Notes: generated by a model not told the origin, from the letters alone. Shown: positions 37,295 to 45,964, counted from the first letter of the stretch. The stretch is DNA of 64,000 nucleotides from Allobosea sp035944375 (GCF_035944375.1 NZ_DASZBE010000007.1); one strand, 5' to 3'. Translations and numbers: made by a program.

Positions 37295-38596
37295 TCAGGC
37301 CGCCTTGTCCTTCATGCCGCCATCGGTGAGGCGGTACCAGGCGATGATCGCCGAGACGTAGAGCTCGTTCAGCGCGTGCAGCGGCAGCGGCGTGATCGGC
37401 ACGACCGGGAAGGGCAGGCGGCCCTTGTCGCCGGTCGCGATGTAGCCGGCCATCGCCTTGCCCATGGCGCTCTGCAGCCCGACGCCGCGACCCATGCAGC
37501 CGATGTCGACGAGCAGGCCGGGCTCCGGCTCGTGCAGATGCGGCAGGAAATCGCGCGTCAGCGCCACCCGGCCGCACCAGCGGAAGTCGAAGGGCACGCC
37601 CTTGGCCTGCGGATACATCTTGCCGACGACGCGCTCGAGATGAGCCCAGTCGGCGGCGTCCCTCGGCTCGCGGAACGGGCCGCGCCCGCCCATCAGCAGG
37701 CGGTTCTGATGGTCCTTGCGGAAGTAGAGCAGCAATTGCCGCGTGTCGGAGGTGACCTGTCCCTCGGGCAGGATCGTGCCGGCGACATTGTCGGACAGCG
37801 GTTGCGTCGCGACGATGAAGGAGTTCGGCCGGATCACGGTCTGGCGCAGCTTCGGGATCAGGTCGCCGGTGTAGCCATTGGTGGCGACGACGACGCGCGG
37901 CGCCGTGACCGTCGCGCCCTGGGCCGTCCGGACCCTCCAGGTCGATCCACTGCGCGTGAGCGAGACGACCTTGCTCTGGCCGTGGATGGCGGCGCCGGCG
38001 CCGAGTGCGGCCTTCGCCAGCCCGCGGGCATAGGCCAGCGGCTGCACGCCGCCGGCGCGCCGGTCGACCCAGCCGGCGAGATAGCGGTCGGTGCCGAGCA
38101 GGCGGCCGACAGCGTCCTGGTCGAGGAAGGCGGCATCGACGCCGCGCGCCTGCCATTCGGCGGCACGGCGCTTGACCGTCTCGACCATGGCCGGCGTATG
38201 CGCGCCTTGAATCCAGCCGGCGCGCCGGTGCGGCACGTCCATTTCGTGTTTCGCGATCAGGTCGAAGACGAGATCGGCGGTCGAGCCGACGAAGCCGATC
38301 AGCGCCTCGCCCGCGACGGGACCGAACTTGGAGAGGATTTCGCTCGGATCATATTTGATGCCGGGGATGACCTGACCGCCATTGCGGCCGGAGCCGCCCC
38401 AGCCGGGCTCATGGCTCTCGAGCACCACGACGGAGACGCCCGCTTCCGCCAGATGCAGCGCCGTCGACAGCCCGGCAAAGCCCGCGCCGACGACGCAGAC
38501 ATCGGCGCTGACATCCTGCGCCAGCGGCGGCGTCGGCGCGGCGGCCGGCGCGGTCGCGAACCAGAGGGAGGGTTCGAGCGGGAAGGGTTCGGCCAC
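37295..38596 (-). CDS. FAD-dependent amine/amino acid oxidase (DadA/PuuB-type)
   Basis: A 433-residue FAD protein of the DAO family. The dinucleotide motif is VVGAGFAGLSTALHLAEAG (about residues 35-53), and WGGSGRNGGQVIPG matches the PuuB/glycine-oxidase-like group. A C-terminal GCMGRGVGLQSAMGKAMAGY closes the FAD site. Such enzymes oxidise amines such as gamma-glutamylputrescine or D-amino acids. It is the last gene of the leftward amino acid ABC operon, so it probably oxidises the imported substrate. Confidence 0.9.
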   Translation of the reverse strand: MAEPFPLEPSLWFATAPAAAPTPPLAQDVSADVCVVGAGFAGLSTALHLAEAGVSVVVLESHEPGWGGSGRNGGQVIPGIKYDPSEILSKFGPVAGEALIGFVGSTADLVFDLIAKHEMDVPHRRAGWIQGAHTPAMVETVKRRAAEWQARGVDAAFLDQDAVGRLLGTDRYLAGWVDRRAGGVQPLAYARGLAKAALGAGAAIHGQSKVVSLTRSGSTWRVRTAQGATVTAPRVVVATNGYTGDLIPKLRQTVIRPNSFIVATQPLSDNVAGTILPEGQVTSDTRQLLLYFRKDHQNRLLMGGRGPFREPRDAADWAHLERVVGKMYPQAKGVPFDFRWCGRVALTRDFLPHLHEPEPGLLVDIGCMGRGVGLQSAMGKAMAGYIATGDKGRLPFPVVPITPLPLHALNELYVSAIIAWYRLTDGGMKDKAA

Positions 38597-38607
38597 GGAG
38601 CAGCTCC

Positions 38608-39369
38608 TCAGATCGGACGCAGCACGCGGCGCAGGAAATCCTGCGTGCGCGGATGGCTCGGTGCGCTCAGCACCTCGCGCGACGGGCCCTGCTCGACGAT
38701 GACGCCGCCATCGAGGAAGAGCACGCGGTCCGCGACCTCGCGGGCGAAGCCCATCTCATGGGTGACGACGAGCATGGTCATGCCTTCTTCGGCCAGGCTC
38801 TTCATCACCTGTAGCACCTCGCCGACGAGTTCGGGGTCGAGCGCCGAGGTCGGTTCGTCGAAGAGGATCGCCTTGGGCTGCATGGCGAGCGCACGCGCAA
38901 TCGCCACGCGCTGCATCTGCCCGCCGGAGAGCTGGCCGGGATAGGCGTCGACCTTGTCGGCGAGCCCGACGCGGGCGAGCAGGTCGCGCCCGCGCGCCAT
39001 CGCCTCCGCCGCCGGCTCCTTCTTCACGAAGATCGGCCCCTCGACGACGTTCTCCAGCGCCGTGCGGTGCGGGAACAGGTTGAAGCGCTGGAACACCATC
39101 GCCATCGCCGTGCGGATGCCGATGATCGAGGGCTTGTCGCGCTCGACGCGGGCGCCGTCGATCGTGATCGCGCCGCCATCATAGGATTCGAGCCCGTTGA
39201 TGCAGCGCAGGATCGTCGACTTGCCGGAGCCGGACGGTCCGATCAGGCAGACGACCTCGCCCCTGGCGACGCTCGCCGTGATGCCCTTCAGCACCGGAAA
39301 CGAGCCGAAGCTCTTGGTGACACCGGTGATCTCGATCATCGGCGCGCCCGCAACCGCATGCCCGGTCAT
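38608..39369 (-). CDS. Polar amino acid-type ABC ATPase (GlnQ-like)
   Basis: A 253-residue ATPase. Walker A is GPSGSGKSTILRCINGLE near residue 43, the signature loop is LSGGQMQRVAIARALAM, and Walker B is AILFDEPTSALDPELV. It belongs to the GlnQ/HisP group that drives polar amino acid uptake. It overlaps the permease gene by 4 bases. A second Met at the tenth codon or so (MIEITG) is an alternative start. Confidence 0.94.
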   Translation of the reverse strand: MTGHAVAGAPMIEITGVTKSFGSFPVLKGITASVARGEVVCLIGPSGSGKSTILRCINGLESYDGGAITIDGARVERDKPSIIGIRTAMAMVFQRFNLFPHRTALENVVEGPIFVKKEPAAEAMARGRDLLARVGLADKVDAYPGQLSGGQMQRVAIARALAMQPKAILFDEPTSALDPELVGEVLQVMKSLAEEGMTMLVVTHEMGFAREVADRVLFLDGGVIVEQGPSREVLSAPSHPRTQDFLRRVLRPI

Positions 39370-40028
39370 CGTCTGGTCCCCTTGCCGAAGCGGCGTTCGA
39401 GCCAGCTCACCAGCCCCATCAGCGGCAGGCACATCGCCAGATAGAGCAGGGCGACCAGCGTGTAGACGGTCATGTTCTTGAAGGTCGAGGAGGCGATCAG
39501 CGTGCCCTGCAGCGTCAACTCGGCCACTGTGATGGTCGAGGCCTGCGAGGAATCCTTCAGCATCATCACCATGATGTTGCCATAGGGCGGCAGCACGAGG
39601 CGGATCGCCTGCGGCAGAATCACCCGGCGCATGGTCAGGCCCCAGCCCATGCCGATCGACTGCGCGGCCTCGATCTGGCCGTGGTCGATCGCCTCGATGC
39701 CGGCGCGGAAGTTCTCGGACTGATAGGCCGAATAGGCGATGCCGAGCCCGATGATCGCCGCCTGCAGCGCCGAGAGCGCGATGCCGAACTCCGGCAGCAC
39801 GAAGTAGATGTAGAAGAGCTGCACCAGGATCGGGATGCCGCGCAGCGTGTTGACGACGATCTTGGCGGTGGTCGCCAGCCAGCCGATGCCGGAGACGCGC
39901 ATCAGCGCCCAGACCAGGCCGAGCACGGTCGAGAGCGCGAGCGAGCCCAGCGCGACGATGATCGTGAATTTCACGCCCTGCAGCAGCAGCGGCAGGAACT
40001 GGGTGGCGTCGCGCAGGAAGGTTTGCAT
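39366..40028 (-). CDS. Polar amino acid-type ABC permease
   Basis: A 220-residue permease of the His/Glu/Gln group with about five membrane segments. Family marks are the early VNTLRGIPILVQLFYIYFVLPEFG and the EAA loop RAGIEAIDHGQIEAAQSIGMG. Only one permease gene is present, so it probably forms a homodimer. A palindromic repeat separates it from the upstream binding-protein gene. Confidence 0.93.
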   Translation of the reverse strand: MQTFLRDATQFLPLLLQGVKFTIIVALGSLALSTVLGLVWALMRVSGIGWLATTAKIVVNTLRGIPILVQLFYIYFVLPEFGIALSALQAAIIGLGIAYSAYQSENFRAGIEAIDHGQIEAAQSIGMGWGLTMRRVILPQAIRLVLPPYGNIMVMMLKDSSQASTITVAELTLQGTLIASSTFKNMTVYTLVALLYLAMCLPLMGLVSWLERRFGKGTRR

Positions 40029-40120
40029 GGAGGCTTTGCGGTCGAAGAGGTCTATAGCGGCTCGAACGAGCCAGGTCGTCCAGCCGCGATCGCGGCGCAG
40101 CGGACGATGCCGGGCTGCGC

Positions 40121-40201
40121 GTCATTCTCGGGCTTGACCCGAGAATCTCTGGACCAGATCGGGCTGGTGTCCGAGATGGTCGGGTCAAGCCCGACCATGA
40201 C
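40121..40201. repeat. Dispersed palindromic intergenic repeat, inverted copy of 2628-2706
   Basis: An 81-bp element with end hairpins TTCTCGGGCTTGACCCGAGAA and GGTCGGGTCAAGCCCGACC. It matches the reverse complement of 2628-2706 with a few differences in the middle. It lies in the operon between the binding-protein gene (stop at 40254) and the permease gene (start 40028). Confidence 0.85.
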
Positions 40202-40253
40202 GCTGCTGCTCGCCGTCAGGATGCGCGATGACGCGCAGCCGAAAGTCCGGCTC

Positions 40254-41009
40254 TCAGGCGAGGCCCCACTTGGCCAGGATCTTGTCGACCGTGCCGTCGG
40301 CCTTGAGCTTGGCGAGCCCGGCATTGATCTTCTTCAGCAGTTCGCCATCGGTCTTGCGCACGCCGATGCCGACCGAGCCGGAGATCACGGGCTTGTAGGA
40401 CTTGACGATCCGCACCTTGGGGAACTGCCCCTGCGAAAGGTTGTAGGCGATGATCGGCAGGTCGAAGACGGCAGCCTGGACGCGGGCGGCGTTCACATCG
40501 GCGAGGATGTCCGGCAGCGTCTTGTAGAGCTTGACCTCCGAGAACAGGCCCGAGCTCTGCAGCTTGTCGACATAGGCCGTGCCGATCTGCACGCCGATCG
40601 TCTTGCCCTTGAGGTCTTCGAGGGTAACATAGTCCTTTGTGTCGGTGGCCGGCACGATCAGGCCCTCGCCATAGGTGTAGATCGGATCGGAGAAGTCGAT
40701 CACCTCCTTGCGGACGGGGGTGATGTACATCGCGGCGGCGACGATATCGACCTTGTTGCCGGTCAGGGACGGGATCAGCGTCGAGAACTGCATGCCCTCG
40801 ACCTCGACCTTGAAGTCGGAGACGGCGGCGATCGCCTTGATCAGGTCGACCATCACGCCTTCGATGGTGTTGGTCTTGGTGTCGAGGAAGGTGAAGGGGC
40901 TGCCGGTCGGCGTCGAGCCGACCTTCAGCACCGCCTGCGCCTGCGCCGGAGTGAGCCCGGCCGCGAGCGCGCTGCCTGCCAGCATCGACAGAAAGGTCCG
41001 ACGTTCCAT
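40254..41009 (-). CDS. Polar amino acid-type ABC solute-binding protein (SBP family 3)
   Basis: A 251-residue periplasmic binding protein starting at 41009. The N-terminus has a twin-arginine-like signal (MERRTFLSMLAGSALAAGL) ending in AQAQA. Family 3 marks are GSPFTFLDTKTNTIEGVMVDLI and VDIVAAAMYITPVRKEVIDFS. It is first in the operon binding protein, permease, ATPase, FAD oxidase. Two TTTCA-type palindromes upstream probably serve the divergent XRE-cupin regulator. Confidence 0.93.
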   Translation of the reverse strand: MERRTFLSMLAGSALAAGLTPAQAQAVLKVGSTPTGSPFTFLDTKTNTIEGVMVDLIKAIAAVSDFKVEVEGMQFSTLIPSLTGNKVDIVAAAMYITPVRKEVIDFSDPIYTYGEGLIVPATDTKDYVTLEDLKGKTIGVQIGTAYVDKLQSSGLFSEVKLYKTLPDILADVNAARVQAAVFDLPIIAYNLSQGQFPKVRIVKSYKPVISGSVGIGVRKTDGELLKKINAGLAKLKADGTVDKILAKWGLA

Positions 41010-41053
41010 CGCAAAATCCCCCGGTTGCGCATGTGGCTGAGTTGCGCGGTAAT

Positions 41054-41118
41054 TTTCATCTGCGTGAAGATACGAGCATAGGACAAACTTGTCGGCAAGC
41101 GATTTCACGTGCATGAAA
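41054..41118. promoter_or_regulatory. Paired operator-like palindromes for the XRE-cupin regulator
   Basis: TTTCATCTGCGTGAAG (41054-41069) and TTTCACGTGCATGAAA (41103-41118) share TTTCA-x-x-TGC-x-TGAA. They are 49 bases apart, in the divergent gap between the binding-protein gene and the XRE gene. The second arm pair is perfect over ATTTCA-N6-TGAAAT. Confidence 0.65.
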
Positions 41119-41141
41119 TAGCGGCGACGAATGGAGCCTTC

Positions 41142-41732
41142 ATGAGCAGCCCTGCCGCCCCGCCGTCCCGCCCGGAAGTCGATCAGGAGATCGGGGCCGG
41201 CCTGCGCCGCCTGCGCCGCGAGCGCCGCCTCTCGCTCATCGATCTGTCGACGCGGACCAATCTCTCGATCGGGTTCCTCAGCCAGATCGAGCGCGGCAAG
41301 TCCTCGCCGACGCTGCGGGCGCTCGCCAGCATGGCGGATGCGCTGGGGGTGGGGATCGGCGACCTCTTTCCCAAGGGGGGCGAGGGGGCGGGGTCGCAGA
41401 CCGCGACGATCGTGCGCGCGGGCGGGCGTAGCGAGCTGCAGCTCTGGCGCTCCGGCATCCGCAAGCAGCTCCTGACCCCGCATAGCGAGGGCGCCAAGCT
41501 CAGCCTCTATCTGGTCGAGATGGAGCCGGGCGCCAGCACGGGCGACGAACTCTACACTCATGGCGGCGAGGAGGCCGGGCTGGTGCTGAGCGGCGCGATG
41601 AGCCTCAGCGTCGAGCAGGAGAGCTGGACGATGCAGGAGGGCGACAGCTTCCGCTTCCTGTCCTCGCGGCCGCACCGCTTCGCCAATGCGGCGGCCGGCG
41701 AGACACGGGTTCTCTGGGTGAACTGCCTCTAA
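41142..41732 (+). CDS. XRE-family regulator with C-terminal cupin
   Basis: A 196-residue protein starting at 41142. The helix-turn-helix spans about residues 15-70 (LRRLRRERRLSLIDLSTRTN and GFLSQIERGKSSPTLRALAS). The cupin spans about 115-190 with GEEAGLVLSGAMSLSVEQE and SFRFLSSRPHRFANA. Regulators of this kind (PuuR and relatives) sense small amines or amino acids through the cupin. It is divergent from an amino acid importer with an amine oxidase, a natural target. Confidence 0.92.
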   Translation: MSSPAAPPSRPEVDQEIGAGLRRLRRERRLSLIDLSTRTNLSIGFLSQIERGKSSPTLRALASMADALGVGIGDLFPKGGEGAGSQTATIVRAGGRSELQLWRSGIRKQLLTPHSEGAKLSLYLVEMEPGASTGDELYTHGGEEAGLVLSGAMSLSVEQESWTMQEGDSFRFLSSRPHRFANAAAGETRVLWVNCL

Positions 41733-41740
41733 AGGCGCGC

Positions 41741-42724
41741 TCAGAGCGGCCGGCGCGGGCTCGCCACGCCGAAATGGCAGATCGGCTCGCCGGGCTTGGC
41801 CGTGGCGCTGGGGAAAATGACGAAGCCGTCGCTGGGTGCGGTCACGGCGGTTCCATCGGCGCGCGTCGCCAGCAGCGCCCCGGCCGGGACGCGGTCGCCG
41901 GTCTTCCAGCCCTCGGCGACCCGGTCGCCCTGCGCCTCGCAGATCACCACCTCGGTCATCTGGATGACCGCGGCGAGCGCCGGCGCGGGCGCAGGCGCGT
42001 CGATCAGGCCGAGATGGGCGAGCGTGTTGCGGATGGCGGCATAACCGATCTCGACGGAAGCGGGGTCGTCATGCTGCCCGCATTCCAGCGTCACGCCATA
42101 GCCGCCGGCAAAGCGCATGAACTCGGTCGTGCCGAAGCCCTCGGTGACGGCGAGCGGCGGCAGGTTCAGACGCTCGCGCGCGGCAATGATCTGGACGTAG
42201 TTGTCGAGCCAGCCATGGATCGCGACGGGCACGCCGAGGCAGGCGGCGAGCGCGAGTTCCGCCGCGCCGTGCCGGAAGGGCTCCAAGGGGCCGGTATTGT
42301 CCTCAGGTCCGAAGAAGACGAAGGGCTCGCCCTCGCCGCGGAAGGAATGCACATCGAGCAGCACCTCGTGCTCGCGCAGCAGGGCGCAGAGCCGGCGGCC
42401 GATGCGGTCCTCGTTGTCGAGCGGTTGCAGCCGCTCGCGCAGGTCGCGGTTGAGGTTGCGGTCGCCTTCGCGGGTGTTCTGGCGATAGGCCTTGGGGTTG
42501 GTGACGGGCAGGAAGGTGACCTCGCCGCGCGTAATCAGCAGCCGGCCGGCCCGGCAATCCTCGATAATCCGCGCGATCGCGCGGGGGCCGCAGCTCTCGT
42601 TGCCATGGACGGCGCCGAGCACCAGCAGCTTCGGCCCGGCCTGCAGGCCATGGAAGCGGATGCTCTCCAGCGGCGCGGCGTCGGCGGCGGGAACGGTCCA
42701 GGTGGTGTCGGCGGCGGCTGTCAT
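41741..42724 (-). CDS. Succinylglutamate desuccinylase/aspartoacylase-family zinc deacylase
   Basis: A 327-residue M14-type protein. The zinc motif H-x-x-E is in AVHGNESCGPRAI, and the third ligand is in LLDVHSFRGEGEP. A beta-rich C-terminal stretch (TEVVICEAQGDRVAEGWKTGDRVPAGALLA) is found in aspartoacylase relatives. It removes an acyl group from an N-acyl amino acid. It is convergent with the XRE-cupin gene, 8 bases apart. The start at 42724 has a weak ribosome site; the frame is open further upstream to 42886. Confidence 0.85.
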   Translation of the reverse strand: MTAAADTTWTVPAADAAPLESIRFHGLQAGPKLLVLGAVHGNESCGPRAIARIIEDCRAGRLLITRGEVTFLPVTNPKAYRQNTREGDRNLNRDLRERLQPLDNEDRIGRRLCALLREHEVLLDVHSFRGEGEPFVFFGPEDNTGPLEPFRHGAAELALAACLGVPVAIHGWLDNYVQIIAARERLNLPPLAVTEGFGTTEFMRFAGGYGVTLECGQHDDPASVEIGYAAIRNTLAHLGLIDAPAPAPALAAVIQMTEVVICEAQGDRVAEGWKTGDRVPAGALLATRADGTAVTAPSDGFVIFPSATAKPGEPICHFGVASPRRPL

Positions 42725-42885
42725 GGGGGAGTCCGGCGGGGAGGGCGTGCGAGAAGGCCGGAAGGGGCGGGGTGCGTCAAGGCAGGATGGGGTGTGGGGG
42801 AGGAGAGCATCGAGGGACTGAGGGTTCTCGAGTGGGACGGACCATGTCTGGTGCGCTATTCGACGCGGCTTCTGATGCCGCCCCA

Positions 42886-42926
42886 CGTTCGGGACGAGGG
42901 GGGCGCAGGTTCAAATCCTGCCACTC
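42886..42926 (+). other. Attachment-site scar 1: 3' part of tRNA-Pro(CGG)
   Basis: 41 bases match the second scar (45919-45959) with one mismatch. The piece covers the CGG anticodon loop, the 3' anticodon stem, the variable loop and the full T arm (GCAGG-TTCAAAT-CCTGC), then breaks off before the acceptor end and CCA. No 5' half is present. Bases 42725-42885 before it hold nothing I can recognise. Confidence 0.75.
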
Positions 42927-42970
42927 ATGAAACAACTTCTACTGATTTGAACGTCAAGAATAAGGAGATT

Positions 42971-43004
42971 GGAGCCTTTTTGCTTTTACCGACAGAGACA
43001 CCGA
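42971..43004 (+). repeat. Shared unit-start block, copy 1
   Basis: This block (GGAGCCTTTTTGCTTTTACC then GACAGAGACACCGA) matches 46009-46041 with a one-base gap and about five differences. It lies 45 bases after tRNA scar 1, as its partner lies 50 bases after scar 2. In the partner it holds the second half of a terminator hairpin; here the hairpin has decayed. Bases 43005-43181 show no gene. Confidence 0.6.
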
Positions 43005-43181
43005 TGGATCGGGAATCAGTGCTAATCTGCTTACGCTCCAGCAATCGAGCTATCGATCTCCGCTTGCTACTTCGTGCTATACCCATTGACGGCAATCAGA
43101 GTAATTTTTCGCAATCGATTTGCACAAATCACCTAACTGCGTTCCTGGACTCTCTTCATTGAGGCGCTCTCGATCAAGTAC

Positions 43182-44717
43182 TCAGCCATCTTCCTCTTCG
43201 ATCGGAGCCTCAGTCAGCTTCTCGGGATCGTATAGCTTCCGCTCTGCCATACGCAAAATCCGTGGGTCGGTGATTGAGTACTCGCTCGCGGGCTTGCCGC
43301 CGGACTCGCCTTCGGGCGCCCGAGTACCAGTCAGACTCACGGCGCCACAAGCTTCCCACGACTGGATTCGCCCTCTTGCGCCCGGCGAACTAATTTTGAA
43401 GGCCTGCTGGACATCGCGATTGGTGAAGGGACTCGTATTGAATCGGAGAAGTTGGCTTAGAATTCTGTTTTCGTAGATCGTCCACAAAACGTCTCTGACA
43501 TAGATATCTTGGCCGGCATCGAAATCAGCATCTACTAGTTTTTGTGGCTCTTTCAGGTGTCCATAGTTTGAATTGAATTCTCGTGTTACAACATCAAGCA
43601 ATCTGACCAGTTCTCTAGGTGAATTTTGTACAAGGGCAATCATATTGTTAAGGTGTTGCGTGGAATCTATGTTCGGCTCGCACATTTCAGAAATTTCAGC
43701 GATTTTTCTATCGCTAAAATACGACAATCTATTCTTTATCATTGCTTCAAGAAATTCTTTTGGCCAAGAGACCTCGCTATGAGCAAACTTATCTAGCCGC
43801 GCGAACAATTTCTCGTTAGAAAGATGCGTTTTTACTTTGTCCCAGAGAAAAAAAATCCAAGCAAAATCCGCTATTTCCATCAATTGTACTTGAGATACAA
43901 TTGGATGGATTAATTTTGCGGTTTCCTCGGTTGACCTCTGTGTCTTAGGGTGTTCGTCGACTTTATCCACCAAGACGCAAATGCCTGTAAAACCGAAGCA
44001 TTTCGCCGCGTCGACTAATCTTGAGATTATGGCCTTGGAGGATTGCCCGCTTTGATCGCGCTGAAGGAGCTTTGAAACTTCTTTGGAAATATCAGGTGTG
44101 TCAAATTTTGATTTGGCAAGCGCGGAAGTTAGTACCCCCACGAGAGAAGATATGCTTCCCCATTTTCTGTTGATCCAATCAAGTGTCCTGTTGCTCCAAT
44201 TCTGATGGAGGATGCGCATCGCCTCTTGTTGGCTGATTAGCCGGTCAGCCTCCGGCTCATTTAAATAGTATGCCTTCGATAGTACAGTAAGATTCCGCAA
44301 CTCAGCTGGTTCCAAAATCTCCAGTATCCGCTCTTTTTCTTCTTGATTCGAAATCCACAGTAAAATTGCCTCTACAGTTAGAAACGCGACCCGCTTGATT
44401 ATGTCGTCAAAAGTAACGTCATCTACCTTTTTGTTCTTCAGAATGGCATCGTAATCTGTCAATGAAACCATTAATGGCGCTGCTTTGCCTTCCGAGAGCA
44501 GCTTCCAGATTTCTTTTTCGGCAGTTATTCTGGTGGCTGATTTTCCCGATCCCCTGAATCCAAAAAGAAGATATGAGGAATTGCTCGCCACGCGTCGGCG
44601 GGTCTCTTCAAAGTACGGTGGCTTGACCGCATATTCGTCAATCCGCGGCTCGCGCTCAGCAACGTATTGATCGAACGGACTTTCTCTGAACCCAAAATTC
44701 TCATTAAACGTTGGCAT
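43182..44717 (-). CDS. P-loop NTPase of unknown function, defence candidate (Sll1717/KAP-like)
   Basis: A 511-residue protein with Walker A GFRGSGKS at residues 53-60 and a Walker B-like GICVLVDKVDE around residue 250, where the Asp-Glu pair has Lys-Val before it. The N-terminus FGFRESPFDQYVAE resembles lone P-loop ATPases of the Sll1717 type. The C-terminal 90 residues look like a winged helix (FTNRDVQQAFKISSPGARG and QSWEACGAVSLTG). Codon use is AT-rich, unlike both neighbours, so it was probably acquired. It is alone between unit-end repeats. No nuclease or membrane part is visible. A role in phage defence is inference from location. Confidence 0.75.
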   Translation of the reverse strand: MPTFNENFGFRESPFDQYVAEREPRIDEYAVKPPYFEETRRRVASNSSYLLFGFRGSGKSATRITAEKEIWKLLSEGKAAPLMVSLTDYDAILKNKKVDDVTFDDIIKRVAFLTVEAILLWISNQEEKERILEILEPAELRNLTVLSKAYYLNEPEADRLISQQEAMRILHQNWSNRTLDWINRKWGSISSLVGVLTSALAKSKFDTPDISKEVSKLLQRDQSGQSSKAIISRLVDAAKCFGFTGICVLVDKVDEHPKTQRSTEETAKLIHPIVSQVQLMEIADFAWIFFLWDKVKTHLSNEKLFARLDKFAHSEVSWPKEFLEAMIKNRLSYFSDRKIAEISEMCEPNIDSTQHLNNMIALVQNSPRELVRLLDVVTREFNSNYGHLKEPQKLVDADFDAGQDIYVRDVLWTIYENRILSQLLRFNTSPFTNRDVQQAFKISSPGARGRIQSWEACGAVSLTGTRAPEGESGGKPASEYSITDPRILRMAERKLYDPEKLTEAPIEEEDG

Positions 44718-44992
44718 AGATTCCCCGGTCCCTCTGTAGCGCTATAATCCGCTGCAACAGTGTCAGGTCAAGCGTCCGAACGGATAGCTTGAGCCTGCCG
44801 ACGACGGATAAACAGACTTGGGCTTTGTCAACACGGGACCATCGCAAGTTGCAAGCAGGGCTCCGTCAGTGACTGACAATCTACGACGACACCCGCTCCT
44901 CGCGAAGCACCGTCGCCAACAGTCGCGAGGTCGCATAGGCACCCGCGTTCTCCCGCTATGCCCGGATGATAGGAAGCATGACAGTTGTTGCT

Positions 44993-45073
44993 TCCCGGAA
45001 GGAACCGCGACGACCCGGCGCTTTCAATGCCTTGGCGGGGAGGTTCGCCAGAGATATTTCCCGCCCGTTCCCG
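44993..45073. repeat. Shared unit-end segment, copy 1
   Basis: 81 bases align without gaps to 47933-48013 at about 77 percent identity (17 mismatches over the 73 bases compared). Both copies lie just after the foreign gene of their unit. Bases 44718-44992 between the ATPase gene and this segment hold no gene I can support. On the minus strand both copies translate similarly (AGNISGEPPRQGIE against AGNIAGEPERQGVE), but with no start or stop in common, so it may be a relic of a coding sequence. Confidence 0.7.
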
Positions 45074-45075
45074 GT

Positions 45076-45724
45076 TCAGCCCCCGCCGCCATCCTTCTTC
45101 ACACCCCTTGCGACGATCCGCAGTGCGCCATTGGGCAGGGGGCGCTGGAGCGCGCTGGCGTATTCCCAGGGCGCGGTCATCCAGGTCTCGCAGGCCTCGG
45201 GCGTCGTCAGGATGACCGGCATGGCCTTGGGGTGGATCGCCTGCACCTCGGCATTGGGGTCGGTGGTGAGGAAGGCGTAGAGATCGGCCGAGACCGGCCC
45301 CTCCTTCAGCTTGCGCACGCTGGTCCATTGCGGCGTCCAGATGCCGGCGAAGAACGCCGTCGGGCGGTCCTCGCCGAAGGCGAACCAGATGTCGCCGCCC
45401 TGCCCTGTTGAACTCGCTGAAGGACGTGAAGGGCACGAGGCAGCGGTGCTCGATGCCGAGCCAGCGGCGCCAGTGCGGGCTCTTGGTGTTGCGCACATTG
45501 GTGACGCCGGGGTCGGTCTTCTTGCCTTCGAGCGCGAAGACCGGCGAGGGCATGCCCCAGCGCGTCAGCGCCAGCGTCGGCGTCCCGCCCTCGTTGCGGA
45601 TGACCGGGGCGGCGTAGTCGGGAAAGATGCCGGGCTGCGGAACGATTTGCGCGGCCACGTCGAAGGTGGCGAAGAGCTTGCGCATCGCCTCGACGTTGCG
45701 GGTGTGGCTGTAGAGGTTGCACAT
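45076..45724 (-). pseudogene. SRAP/YedK-type protein (HMCES family), frameshifted
   Basis: The SOS-response-associated peptidase family binds abasic DNA sites through Cys2. The first half reads MCNLYSHTRNVEAMRKLFAT to FTSFSEFN; the second half reads GGDIWFAFGEDRPTAFFAGI, with the active His in AIHPKAMPVILTT, in another frame, ending at 45076. The break lies at about 45391-45408 and looks like two missing bases. In the unshifted frame translation would run on to 44828 with unrelated sequence. All key residues are otherwise present, so it is a recent pseudogene or a sequencing error. Its GC-rich codon use matches the core genome. Confidence 0.8.
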
Positions 45725-45915
45725 CGCCTCGACCCTCTGCCCGACATGGATCCGATGCGGCGATCAGGAGAGCCGGATGGATGGATCGGAGGTCAGAACT
45801 CTCACGACGTGGATCCCTGGAGATCCGTTGGTAGCGGGAGAGCGACTCATAGCAGCCCCCCGAGCGGAACGGAACAGGTCCGCTTCCGCATTCTGCGCCG
45901 AGCATGATGCAGCCT

Positions 45916-45964
45916 CCTCGTTCGGGACGAGGGGGTCGCAGGTTCAAATCCTGCCACTCCGACC
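45916..45964 (+). other. Attachment-site scar 2: 3' half of tRNA-Pro(CGG) with CCA
   Basis: The piece runs from the 5' anticodon stem CCTCG through loop TTCGGGA (anticodon CGG), stem CGAGG, the variable loop, T arm GCAGG-TTCAAAT-CCTGC and the acceptor strand CACTCCGA to CCA. The 5' half of the tRNA is missing, as expected for the far-side junction left by an element that integrates in the anticodon loop. Bases 45725-45915 before it hold nothing recognisable. Confidence 0.82.

Noticed and set aside
42886..42926. An intact tRNA gene
   Set aside because: The D arm, the 5' acceptor strand and the 5' half of the anticodon stem are missing, and the 3' acceptor breaks off before CCA.
44828..45724. 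A single 298-residue gene on the minus strand
   Set aside because: Its first half is SRAP/YedK, but the second half of that family continues in another frame to 45076. The rest of the long frame is repeat and noncoding sequence.
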